From positions 1 to 7,642 of the forward strand of contig JAMCZG010000014.1 in the NCBI GenBank assembly GCA_023485715.1: a DNA stretch of 7,642 nt, written 5' to 3'. Each line of letters starts with the position of its first letter. Position 1 is the stretch's first letter. Shown here one piece after another: positions 1-5,726 of this stretch. Origin of the DNA: Patescibacteria group bacterium (GTDB lineage Bacteria; Patescibacteriota; Microgenomatia; Levybacterales; UBA12049). The position numbers were made by a program, and so were the translations under genes. The notes beneath the pieces are model-generated. The model worked only from the letters and a program-made list of their open reading frames with translations, was not told the origin of the DNA and did no database searches.

Positions 1-818
1 TACGTTGCGGATTCGTCACTTATGTTCTGATGAAAATAATTTGCTTCGACGACCTGTCCCTCATATTTTCCTCCTAATACCAAAATATTCATTGTGGAAT
101 TAGGATAATCTGAATAATAAATTTTTAAATCGTTATAATCCTTCTGATAAAAGTCCACTCTTATAGCTTGGGTGTTAGACAAGCTTGTTGCAGGGATAAG
201 TTGACCGTCCCTTATCGCGAGAAGCGTGGTTTTTGTTTTTGCGATATCAATATCGTTTGGAAAAGAAGAAAGTGACGATAAAAAAGATTGGGCTTTTGAT
301 ATGGCATCTTTTTCGTTTATTGTGGTTATCGATTCTACTATTTTAGAGTCGGATAAAAAATTCGACGTCATATTAAAATTGAACGAAAAAATATTTGCAA
401 TAAATATTCTATTTGGTGAATTATTCTCGACCCAACGATATACCTTGTCTGAAATAGGGGTGCCCGAAGAAAGGATTCCAATGTCCGAGATTTTGCTTTC
501 GGATCGTTTGAGCGCCAAGATATCAGGTTCGGCTTGGATTATTTTATTTATTGTTGCCCGATCGGAAAACACAGGCAGAGTTCCGGAGATTGTGTCGACA
601 CCATAGGTAAAACTTTCTATACGCTTTGATGTCGGGAATTCAATGCTTGGCACTTTTCCGAAAGTTACTGTTGGTGGAGTAGGTGTCGGGGGATAAAAAA
701 TATTTTTAACTGTTACGCCGATTCTAAAAAATATTACTAAAACAACGATTCCCGCAATCGCAATACCTGTCCATTTTGCGATCAGTTTTGTTTTTTCTGT
801 GACCTCGTGTAAAGTCAT
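1..818 (-). CDS. Membrane-anchored extracytoplasmic protein, unknown function (C-terminus off window)
   Basis: Reading the minus strand from the ATG at 818-816 gives 272 codons without a stop, running off the left edge, so the C-terminus is missing. Residues about 1-16 are short and charged, 17-35 form one hydrophobic helix (W16-T-G-I-A-I-A-G-I-V-V-L-V-I-F-F), and 43-50 are a Pro/Thr linker (PPTPTPPT), giving an N-in, C-out single-pass protein with an extracytoplasmic domain. That domain is mixed polar and aromatic with no cysteine and no motif I recognise. Near the window edge it contains a beta-like stretch with LVLGGKYEGQVVEANYF. The first Met lies 9 nt after a good -10 box and there is no Shine-Dalgarno sequence. 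The gene diverges from gltX. Homology cannot be named by eye; that it is a real gene rests on the long open frame, the topology and the promoter. A shorter open frame on the opposite strand here is only its antisense shadow. Confidence 0.85.
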   Translation of the reverse strand, partial: MTLHEVTEKTKLIAKWTGIAIAGIVVLVIFFRIGVTVKNIFYPPTPTPPTVTFGKVPSIEFPTSKRIESFTYGVDTISGTLPVFSDRATINKIIQAEPDILALKRSESKISDIGILSSGTPISDKVYRWVENNSPNRIFIANIFSFNFNMTSNFLSDSKIVESITTINEKDAISKAQSFLSSLSSFPNDIDIAKTKTTLLAIRDGQLIPATSLSNTQAIRVDFYQKDYNDLKIYYSDYPNSTMNILVLGGKYEGQVVEANYFHQNISDESAT

Positions 819-824
819 TATGTC

Positions 825-853
825 TTGAGTATAGGAAAACTTTAGGGTACAAT
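825..853 (+). promoter_or_regulatory. Candidate sigma-70-type promoter for gltX operon
   Basis: TTGAGT (825-830), a 17-nt spacer, then TACAAT (848-853): 4/6 and 5/6 matches to the consensus with ideal spacing. The start would fall near 860, giving a leader of about 27 nt to the ATG at 887. That leader contains a 5-bp stem, TCACC/GGTGA (863-867 with 873-877), whose right arm is also the only plausible Shine-Dalgarno sequence. The TATAAT at 881-886 has no usable -35 and lies between the two possible start codons, so I do not take it as the promoter. Confidence 0.5.
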
Positions 854-857
854 GCAA
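828..857 (-). promoter_or_regulatory. Candidate promoter for the left-edge membrane protein gene
   Basis: On the minus strand a -10 box TATACT (828-833) lies 9 nt before the ATG at 818. A weak -35 TTGCAT (852-857) precedes it with an 18-nt spacer. The -10 is good (5/6) and the -35 poor (3/6). Predicted transcription would start about 2-3 nt before the ATG, so the mRNA would be almost leaderless. The boxes interlock with those of the gltX promoter on the other strand. Confidence 0.4.
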
Positions 858-886
858 GAGACTCACCTCATGGGTGAATGTATAAT

Positions 887-2125
887 ATGGTAAGAGTTAG
901 ATTTGCGCCGAGTCCGACAGGAATTCCTCATATCGGAAACACACGTTCTGCTCTTTTTAATTATCTTTTCGCAAAACATAATAACGGAAAATTTATTTTA
1001 CGGATCGAGGACACAGATAGGGCAAGGTTTGTTCCGGAATCTGAGCCGGCAATTTACGACATATTAAATTGGCTCGAACTTAAATGGGATGAAAAATATG
1101 TTCAATCAGAACGTCTGGAAATCTATAAAAAATTTGCAGATCAGTTAATAGAAGAAGGGACGGCGTATAAAGAGGACGGTGCAGTCAAATTTAAAATGCC
1201 GGAACTCGGAAAAACCGATTGGACCGATGCAGTCGGAAATAAAAAAATTGAGTTTAAAAATGAATTCCAGGAAGACTTTGTGCTTATAAAATCGGACGGG
1301 TATCCGACTTATAACTTTGCTAATGTTATAGACGATCATTTAATGGAAATAACGCACGTTATAAGAGGAGACGAGTTTATTTCTTCGACACCAAAACACA
1401 TACAACTATATAAGGCGTTCGGTTGGGACATTCCTGTCTTTGCTCATTTGCCGGTTATTGTGGGATCTGATCATCAAAAATTATCTAAAAGACATGGTGC
1501 CAAATCGGTTCTGGATTACAAAAAAGATGGTTATTTAAAAGAAGCACTCATAAATTTTATGGTGCTCTTGGGGTGGAATCCCGGGGAAGACAGAGAAATA
1601 TTAAATATTAGCGAAATGATAAAACTTTTTGATTTAAAAGACATAAATACTGCGAGTCCGGTGTTTGATAATAAAAAATTGGAATGGATGAATGGTATAT
1701 ACATTCGTCAATTGCCGGTTGATGAGTTGAAATCCCGCCTTAGTCATGACTTCGGCGGGCAAGCAAAACTCAAAAATATAGACGATGTATTACTGGAAAA
1801 AATTGTTTCTTTAGCCCAAACTAGAATGACTACTTTAAACGATTTTTATTTGCTGTCGGGATTTATTTTCGAGAATCCAAAAATCGCCTTGAACTCAAAA
1901 GAGAAAGAAATAGCGAAAGAATTATTACAAAATTTATCATCGGTATCAAAATGGAAGCAAGAAGAAATACTTAAATCGACCAAAGAAATTTTATTTAAGA
2001 ATAAAATTAAAATGTCTGCAATTTATAAGATAATAACCGGAAGGGAAACGGGGCTTCCTCTTCCTCAAATACTCGAAATAATCGGAAAAGAAAAAACAGT
2101 AAAATTATTGGAAAATTATAAATGA
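887..2125 (+). CDS. gltX: Glutamyl-tRNA synthetase, short form without zinc subdomain
   Basis: Class I aminoacyl-tRNA synthetase that charges tRNA with glutamate in the cytoplasm. Residues 3-12 (RVRFAPSPTG), the HIGH-type motif HIGN (15-18), FILRIEDTDR (36-45), DGYPTYNFANVIDDHLM (137-153), ITHVIRGDE (155-163) and the KMSKS-type motif KLSKRHG (198-204) are textbook GluRS. The Met at 887 is preferred over the in-frame ATG at 878 because GGTGA (873-877) lies 9 nt upstream of it and family members begin 2-4 residues before VRFAPSPTG; 878 would add MYN. At 412 residues it is shorter than the usual ~470. Between GTAY (91-94) and VKFKMP (100-105) only five residues remain where E. coli GluRS carries its Cys-x-Cys...Cys zinc subdomain, and the whole protein has no cysteine. 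With tRNA-Gln(CUG) nearby, a non-discriminating enzyme feeding GatCAB is likely but not shown. First gene of a run with the next two. Confidence 0.97.
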   Translation: MVRVRFAPSPTGIPHIGNTRSALFNYLFAKHNNGKFILRIEDTDRARFVPESEPAIYDILNWLELKWDEKYVQSERLEIYKKFADQLIEEGTAYKEDGAVKFKMPELGKTDWTDAVGNKKIEFKNEFQEDFVLIKSDGYPTYNFANVIDDHLMEITHVIRGDEFISSTPKHIQLYKAFGWDIPVFAHLPVIVGSDHQKLSKRHGAKSVLDYKKDGYLKEALINFMVLLGWNPGEDREILNISEMIKLFDLKDINTASPVFDNKKLEWMNGIYIRQLPVDELKSRLSHDFGGQAKLKNIDDVLLEKIVSLAQTRMTTLNDFYLLSGFIFENPKIALNSKEKEIAKELLQNLSSVSKWKQEEILKSTKEILFKNKIKMSAIYKIITGRETGLPLPQILEIIGKEKTVKLLENYK

Positions 2126-2724
2126 TTAAAACGTTTTTCGCTGAAATTTTTTCGATTTTTTTTCACCCGATCGTCTTTGCTCTTTTATTGCCACTAATCG
2201 TAGTTTATCGCCAAAGCTCAAGCAGTTTATACGCTTTAAAATGGATGATTTTTTCATCTTTATTTGTTTTTGTTGGAGTAATTCTTTTACTTATTGCCAG
2301 ATGGAAAGGGATATTCTCCGATTTTGACATTTCTAAAAAGGAAGAACGACCGCTCTTTTACTACGTAGCTTTATTTTTGGCTCTTGCCTATTTTCTTGTT
2401 TCGCTTTTAATAAAGGGATTATTTTTTTCTTTATCGATTGTGGCACTCGGAATAGTTTTAGCCCTTATTGTTTTTAGAATCGTGAATCATTTTGCAAAAG
2501 CGAGTATCCACGTTGCCTCCGTAAGCGCTTTTATCTTAACAATTATCATTCTTTTTAATCTCATCGACATTTGGGGATTATTACTGTTGTCGATTATTTT
2601 TTTTGTTGGCTGGTCGAGAGTTTTTCTTAAAAAACATAAATTAAACGAGGTTGTTATCGGCGGAATTTTTGGTATATTAATTACTGTAATCATTTTTTTG
2701 ATCGCTAAGTATATTTACGGTTAA
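2122..2724 (+). CDS. PAP2-like integral membrane phosphatase
   Basis: A 200-residue, strongly hydrophobic protein with about six membrane helices. The three PAP2 phosphatase signatures are visible in reduced form: K72-K-E-E-R76-P77 (motif 1), S128-x-H130 in KASIHVASVSAF (motif 2), and S165-R166-x5-H172-x3-E176 (motif 3, where the family norm is Asp at the last position). H130 and H172 would be the acid/base and phospho-accepting histidines. PAP2 membrane enzymes typically remove phosphate from isoprenoid diphosphates such as undecaprenyl diphosphate, or from phosphatidic acid. The substrate is not readable here, but the DgkA-type kinase encoded 5 bp downstream favours carrier-lipid metabolism. 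The start overlaps the gltX stop as ATGA (2122-2125), implying translational coupling; no clear Shine-Dalgarno sequence is present. Family membership is fairly sure, activity less so. Confidence 0.75.
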   Translation: MIKTFFAEIFSIFFHPIVFALLLPLIVVYRQSSSSLYALKWMIFSSLFVFVGVILLLIARWKGIFSDFDISKKEERPLFYYVALFLALAYFLVSLLIKGLFFSLSIVALGIVLALIVFRIVNHFAKASIHVASVSAFILTIIILFNLIDIWGLLLLSIIFFVGWSRVFLKKHKLNEVVIGGIFGILITVIIFLIAKYIYG

Positions 2725-2729
2725 GTCTT

Positions 2730-3098
2730 ATGATTAATATTAAAACTCTTATTTTATCGTTTAAATTTGCATCGGAGGGGATTATTTTTGCCCTAAAACA
2801 CAACCAAAATTTAAGAATCCAATTTATCGCTGCGATTTTTGTCATTCTTATAAGTATTTATTTTCATGTTAACGCTTTTGAGAAAGGAATATTAGGAATT
2901 ACAATTTTACTTGTTATGGTTACGGAAATGATTAATACGGCGATCGAGGAGATGGTTAATTTTGTCGTAAACGAACACAAGAGGGAAGCAAAAATTGCAA
3001 AAGATGTTGCAGCGGGAATGGTATTGTTAACCTCGATCGGTTCAGTAATTGTTGGAATTTTAATTTTTGTCCCCTATATAGTTGCGTCCTTAAAGTAA
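2730..3098 (+). CDS. dgkA: Diacylglycerol kinase / undecaprenol kinase (DgkA family)
   Basis: A 122-residue, three-helix membrane kinase, the usual length. An N-terminal amphipathic part (SFKFASEGIIFALKHNQNLR, 10-29) is followed by helices at about 30-47, 52-70 and 95-118. The active-site signature E66-x-x-N69-T-A-I-E73 and K91-D92-x-A-A-G match the E. coli residues E69, N72, E76, K94 and D95. In Gram-positive and related bacteria this family phosphorylates undecaprenol to undecaprenyl phosphate, the carrier for peptidoglycan and wall glycans; in E. coli it recycles diacylglycerol. Two usually acidic positions differ: the equivalent of E28 is N25 and the equivalent of D80 is N77. It begins 5 bp after the PAP2-like gene without a recognisable ribosome site and ends 2 bp from the converging cupin gene. 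The undecaprenol substrate is inferred from context. Confidence 0.92.
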   Translation: MINIKTLILSFKFASEGIIFALKHNQNLRIQFIAAIFVILISIYFHVNAFEKGILGITILLVMVTEMINTAIEEMVNFVVNEHKREAKIAKDVAAGMVLLTSIGSVIVGILIFVPYIVASLK

Positions 3099-3100
3099 TT

Positions 3101-3481
3101 TTACACAACAACAGTTTTACCGCCTTTCCCGAGCGATATGCCGATCACGATATATTCAACAATTGTATTTCCGGTATTAGACATTTTATGAGCCTTGTTC
3201 ATCGGAACTAAAACCGCATCGCCCTTTTTTAATTCAATTTTTTCTTGATCGATCAAGATAGTTACTTTTCCCTTTAAAACTATAAAAATTTCCTCCATGT
3301 CTTCGTGGTAATGCTGTCGGAATGTTTTATGGACCGGGAGTTTTGCCCAATTTATCATTTGAATTTTTCCGTCGATAAAATCCCTGTTTTCAAAAAGTAT
3401 TTTTTTAAAGACCCCGGGATTATTCTTGTCTTCGTGACTCGCCGGAATATATTTTAATTTTTTTGCTTTTACGATTTTCAT
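3101..3481 (-). CDS. Single-domain cupin (cupin_2 type), metal-binding
   Basis: A 126-residue protein that is almost all one conserved beta-barrel. Cupin motif 1 is H57-Y-H59-x4-E64-x6-G71 and motif 2 is G87-x5-P93-x4-H98-x3-N102, so the metal ligands His57, His59, Glu64 and His98 are all present. There is no signal peptide or membrane segment, so it should be cytoplasmic. Small cupins act as sugar-phosphate isomerases, epimerases, dioxygenases or ligand sensors; nothing here separates these and I assign no reaction. It ends 2 bp from dgkA, tail to tail, and begins 52 bp after the stop of the serine-hydrolase gene. It has its own strong promoter in that gap and no Shine-Dalgarno sequence before the ATG. 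Confidence 0.88.
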   Translation of the reverse strand: MKIVKAKKLKYIPASHEDKNNPGVFKKILFENRDFIDGKIQMINWAKLPVHKTFRQHYHEDMEEIFIVLKGKVTILIDQEKIELKKGDAVLVPMNKAHKMSNTGNTIVEYIVIGISLGKGGKTVVV

Positions 3482-3495
3482 TTTATTGCTTTTAA

Positions 3496-3525
3496 ATTAT
3501 AAATAGGGTATCAATAATATGTAAA
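3496..3525 (-). promoter_or_regulatory. Promoter of the cupin gene
   Basis: On the minus strand: TTTACA (3520-3525, 5/6), an 18-nt spacer, and a perfect TATAAT (3496-3501). Initiation about 7 nt downstream leaves a leader of only some 7-8 nt before the ATG at 3481. It lies entirely in the 52-bp gap after the serine-hydrolase gene, so the cupin can be expressed independently of it. Confidence 0.6.
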
Positions 3526-3533
3526 ATGCGATA

Positions 3534-4499
3534 TTATTTCAACTCAAAATAGCGATAGATTGATTCAGAAACAAGCGCTATTCGGCCTGTTGCCAAATCA
3601 GTATTTTCGCTTTTTGACAAAACAACAACAATATAATCATTTCTGTTTCCGTATATAATGCCTGCATCATGAGTGAAACTATCTAGCTCGCCTGTTTTGT
3701 GCGCAACGATAGTATTGTCGGGAAGATATTTAGGTATTTTATTATTTAATTTTTGTCTTTTCAGCAGCAAAAGCATTCTTTGACTATAATTTGTATCAAC
3801 AAGCTGATTCTTGTAGAGTTTTTCGAAAAAAAGAGAAATATCCCGAGGGGTTGTTGTCGGCGAACTCCCATTTGAACTAACAGCCGATTGTGTAAATCCA
3901 TTATCTTTTAGGAATGTCGCAAGGGATAATTGTCCTACTTTTTCTGTGAGAAGCAGAGCAGCATAATTATCTGATATCGTAATCATTTGCTCAAGCGCAT
4001 CATGAATCGATAGAGTAATATTGCCTTCTTTAAGTTCTGCCGATTCGGAGCTAATATTAAATTTTTTATTCAACACATCTATATTTTGGCTTAAAATATC
4101 GCTATCTTTAAGTTTTCCCTCTTTCATTTGTCCATATACAACTGCCATAACCCATAATTTGTATAAGCTCGATGTATCGTATTTAATATTTTCCTGTAAA
4201 GCGTAATATTCGCCTGTTTTTAAATTCTTTATGACAATACCGTAACTGCCTCGAGTATCAATTAATGCATTCTTGACAACTTGTTCTAGCGGTTTACTAA
4301 TATTGGGGTCGTTGTTAGTTGGCGCGGAGGAAGAAAGTACGGTTCTCTCTTTTAATGGAGAAGAATTAAATGGGGAGCTCTTAAAAAAATTAAAAACTAG
4401 AAAAATTACAACAGTTAATATTATAAGGAAAAAGAAAACGGTAAAAATATTCCTTTTTGGTCTTCTTCTGGTTCGCGGTGTATCATATATTCTTTCCAC
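3534..4499 (-). CDS. Membrane-anchored serine hydrolase, class A beta-lactamase / PBP-like
   Basis: A 321-residue protein starting with GTG. A basic N-terminus (RTRRRPKR, 9-16) and one hydrophobic helix (18-39) anchor it; a Ser/Pro/Asn linker (41-70) leads to a beta-lactamase-fold domain outside the cell. The three active-site motifs of penicillin-recognising enzymes are present and well spaced: S111-L-Y-K114 (nucleophile), S176-D-N178, and K268-T-G270 followed by the typical D278-A-G. Between SDN and TTTPRDI (215-221) the class A omega loop with the deacylating Glu (E166-x-x-x-N170) is missing; only TQSAVSSNGSSP remains. It may therefore act as a penicillin-binding or peptidoglycan-modifying enzyme rather than an antibiotic-hydrolysing beta-lactamase. 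It is transcribed divergently from the lysyl oxidase gene. The start is GTG six nucleotides after TATAAT, and no ATG start is available nearby in frame. Family assignment is strong; substrate unknown. Confidence 0.9.
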   Translation of the reverse strand: MERIYDTPRTRRRPKRNIFTVFFFLIILTVVIFLVFNFFKSSPFNSSPLKERTVLSSSAPTNNDPNISKPLEQVVKNALIDTRGSYGIVIKNLKTGEYYALQENIKYDTSSLYKLWVMAVVYGQMKEGKLKDSDILSQNIDVLNKKFNISSESAELKEGNITLSIHDALEQMITISDNYAALLLTEKVGQLSLATFLKDNGFTQSAVSSNGSSPTTTPRDISLFFEKLYKNQLVDTNYSQRMLLLLKRQKLNNKIPKYLPDNTIVAHKTGELDSFTHDAGIIYGNRNDYIVVVLSKSENTDLATGRIALVSESIYRYFELK

Positions 4500-4505
4500 G
4501 ACTAT

Positions 4506-4533
4506 ATTATAAAGGCAAAAATCTGAAAAACAA
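4506..4533 (-). promoter_or_regulatory. Promoter of the serine-hydrolase gene, leaderless type
   Basis: A perfect TATAAT (4506-4511, minus strand) ends 6 nt before the GTG start at 4499. A weak -35 TTGTTT (4528-4533) precedes it with a 16-nt spacer. Normal -10 to start spacing puts the first transcribed base at or next to the GTG, so the message would have no leader and no ribosome site. Confidence 0.5.
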
Positions 4534-4563
4534 CTGAAAAAGTCTTATTAAAGACTTTTATAT
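4534..4563 (+). promoter_or_regulatory. Weak candidate promoter of the lysyl oxidase gene
   Basis: CTGAAA (4534-4539, 4/6), 18-nt spacer, TTATAT (4558-4563). The match is poor, but it is the best pair in the gap and gives a leader of about 25 nt containing the ribosome site. The palindrome at 4538-4559 sits across it. Confidence 0.28.
4538..4559. repeat. 9-bp inverted repeat in divergent promoter region (candidate operator)
   Basis: AAAAGTCTT (4538-4546), loop ATTA, AAGACTTTT (4551-4559): perfect arms. It lies between the two divergent genes and covers the -35/-10 spacer of the proposed lysyl oxidase promoter. It is upstream of both genes, so it cannot terminate either. A regulator-binding site is the simplest reading; a chance AT-rich palindrome is possible. 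Confidence 0.5.
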
Positions 4564-4583
4564 GTTGGTTTTTTGTTATATAG

Positions 4584-4589
4584 TAAGGA
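4584..4589 (+). promoter_or_regulatory. Ribosome binding site deciding the lysyl oxidase start
   Basis: TAAGGA followed 5 nt later by ATG at 4595. This is the clearest Shine-Dalgarno sequence in the window. It argues for 4595 rather than the in-frame ATG at 4562, which lies upstream of it and would put a poor sequence (MLVFCYIVRKI) before the natural signal MKKAILV. Confidence 0.65.
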
Positions 4590-4594
4590 AAATT

Positions 4595-5386
4595 ATGAAG
4601 AAGGCAATTCTGGTTATAATTAAAGGTTTTTTGGTTATTTCAGTAACTACTGCGTTAATTGGGTATCTTTTAAATTCAAGGTCAAAAAATATTACGGTGA
4701 AGCAAAATAATGATCGCCAAACCATCGATAAAGAAAATCTTATTCTCCCCGATCTCCAAACATCAAAACCCGATGAATTATTTATAAACCAAGAAGGCGA
4801 TTCTCTAAAAATACGCTTTAGTACTTCGACATTAAATTCGGGGGTAGGAGAATTAAGGCTGCTCGGGGAGAGCGATCCGGTAAAAGAGATTACAAAAGCA
4901 ACCCAAATAATCAAGCAAAAAGACGGAAAAGAGATCCAGAGAGAAATCGGGGAATTTATCTTCCATCCCGGACATAACCATTGGCATGTGGAAAAATTCA
5001 CGCAATTCCAACTATGGAGTCTTAAAGAAAACAAAGATCTTGACAAGATAGTTGCAAAAACAGACAAAATGAGTTTCTGTTTATGGGACGAAGAAAAGAT
5101 AAGCGATCAAAAAAATTCTCCAAGCGTTGGGCAATATCTTGGTGATTGCGAAAATAAAATACAAGGTTTATCGTCCGGTTGGCTTGATACTTACTCTGCG
5201 AGATTAACCGGACAAGAACTGGATATTACATCTGTAAAAGACGGGAATTATGCAATAAGGTCTGTGGTTAATCCTGACAAAAAAATATTGGAGAATAATT
5301 ATGACAATAACTTTGTTACCTCTTATGTCGAAATTAAAGATGGTTCAATCCGCATTATAGAAAAACCTAGTGTGGGTTTTCGCTAG
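4595..5386 (+). CDS. Lysyl oxidase family protein, membrane-anchored or secreted
   Basis: A 263-residue protein with a short basic start and one hydrophobic segment (4-26) with no lipobox, so an exported protein that is probably anchored. From about residue 50 it follows the lysyl oxidase catalytic domain. Copper site: H127-N-H129-W-H131 in FHPGHNHWHVEKF. K158 in TDKMSFCLWD aligns with the Lys of the lysine tyrosylquinone cofactor, and Y200 in GLSSGWLDTY with its Tyr partner. LDITSVKDGNY (209-219), VVNP (224-227) and NNYDNN (234-239) match the end of the domain. C162 and C185 are the only cysteines and may pair. Known family members oxidise peptidyl-lysine to the aldehyde, allowing covalent cross-links; bacterial and archaeal members exist but their substrates are poorly known. 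It diverges from the PBP-like hydrolase and converges on a small membrane gene 13 bp away. Fold assignment is strong, catalytic activity inferred. Confidence 0.9.
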   Translation: MKKAILVIIKGFLVISVTTALIGYLLNSRSKNITVKQNNDRQTIDKENLILPDLQTSKPDELFINQEGDSLKIRFSTSTLNSGVGELRLLGESDPVKEITKATQIIKQKDGKEIQREIGEFIFHPGHNHWHVEKFTQFQLWSLKENKDLDKIVAKTDKMSFCLWDEEKISDQKNSPSVGQYLGDCENKIQGLSSGWLDTYSARLTGQELDITSVKDGNYAIRSVVNPDKKILENNYDNNFVTSYVEIKDGSIRIIEKPSVGFR

Positions 5387-5399
5387 ATACCAAGTCAAA

Positions 5400-5702
5400 T
5401 CAACTGCCCAAGTTGGTAAATATACCAACGGCAAGTTCCGCCCAAAGGTAAAGAAGCACCGCCGTGATTAGAATGGCGATGGCAACTCGATGTTTTTTGT
5501 TTATCTTCCTCGCAATCACCACAAATATACTGCCCATACCGGACAAAAGGATGCCCATGATCACGAAATCGAACAGTGTCCAGTTCACTTCTCCGGTGAA
5601 CTGCATTGCGATTAAGGGTATCAGTAACATTAGGCCTGTCGCGAGCGCAATCCACATAAAAACCCTGTTTTTCATAACTATATCGTTATTTTTTGTTTTC
5701 AT
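5400..5702 (-). CDS. Small three-helix membrane protein, function unknown
   Basis: A 100-residue protein with helices at about 13-32 (VFMWIALATGLMLLIPLIAM), 41-62 (WTLFDFVIMGILLSGMGSIFVVI) and 72-93. A short basic loop (ARKINKKHR, 64-72) lies between the second and third. The pattern IALATGLMLLIPLIAMQF, then EVNWTLFDFVIMG and a C-terminal WAELAVGIF resembles a small conserved integral membrane family I have seen in many bacteria without a known function (from memory, not searched). The ATG at 5702 is used; the Met at residue 10 (5675) is an equal alternative, since neither has a ribosome site and related proteins often begin MKNR. It starts 24 nt after the tRNA-Gln gene on the same strand and could be read through from it. 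Its TGA stop supports the standard genetic code. Confidence 0.8.
   Translation of the reverse strand: MKTKNNDIVMKNRVFMWIALATGLMLLIPLIAMQFTGEVNWTLFDFVIMGILLSGMGSIFVVIARKINKKHRVAIAILITAVLLYLWAELAVGIFTNLGS
5412..5429. repeat. 7-bp hairpin at the lysyl oxidase / membrane-gene junction
   Basis: GTTGGTA, loop AATA, TACCAAC. It lies inside the last codons of the small membrane gene and 26 nt past the lysyl oxidase stop. No U-tract follows on either strand, so it is not a standard intrinsic terminator; it might protect the 3' end of the lysyl oxidase transcript. Confidence 0.22.
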
Positions 5703-5726
5703 AGAATAAGTGAATGTGCCAAAGAG

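Noticed and set aside
226..606. 126-codon open frame on the plus strand
   Set aside because: It lies antisense to the long minus-strand frame 1-818, which has a promoter, a membrane anchor and a natural linker; the plus-strand protein has no family features.
2123..2125. TGA read as glycine (recoded genetic code)
   Set aside because: GluRS ends at a natural point and the next gene starts across this TGA; read-through gives a meaningless tail.
3099..3100. Intrinsic terminators at convergent junctions (3099-3100, 5387-5399, 6383-6433)
   Set aside because: No GC-rich stem followed by a U-tract is present at any of them; the hairpin at 5412-5429 lacks a U-tract.
4562..4594. Upstream ATG extending the lysyl oxidase by 11 residues
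   Set aside because: The TAAGGA ribosome site (4584-4589) and the typical signal start MKKAILV support 4595.
4576..5067. 163-codon minus-strand open frame
   Set aside because: Antisense shadow of the lysyl oxidase gene.
5395..5655. 86-codon minus-strand frame with many Arg, Cys and His residues
   Set aside because: Frame-shifted shadow of the 100-residue membrane gene, which has a coherent three-helix pattern.
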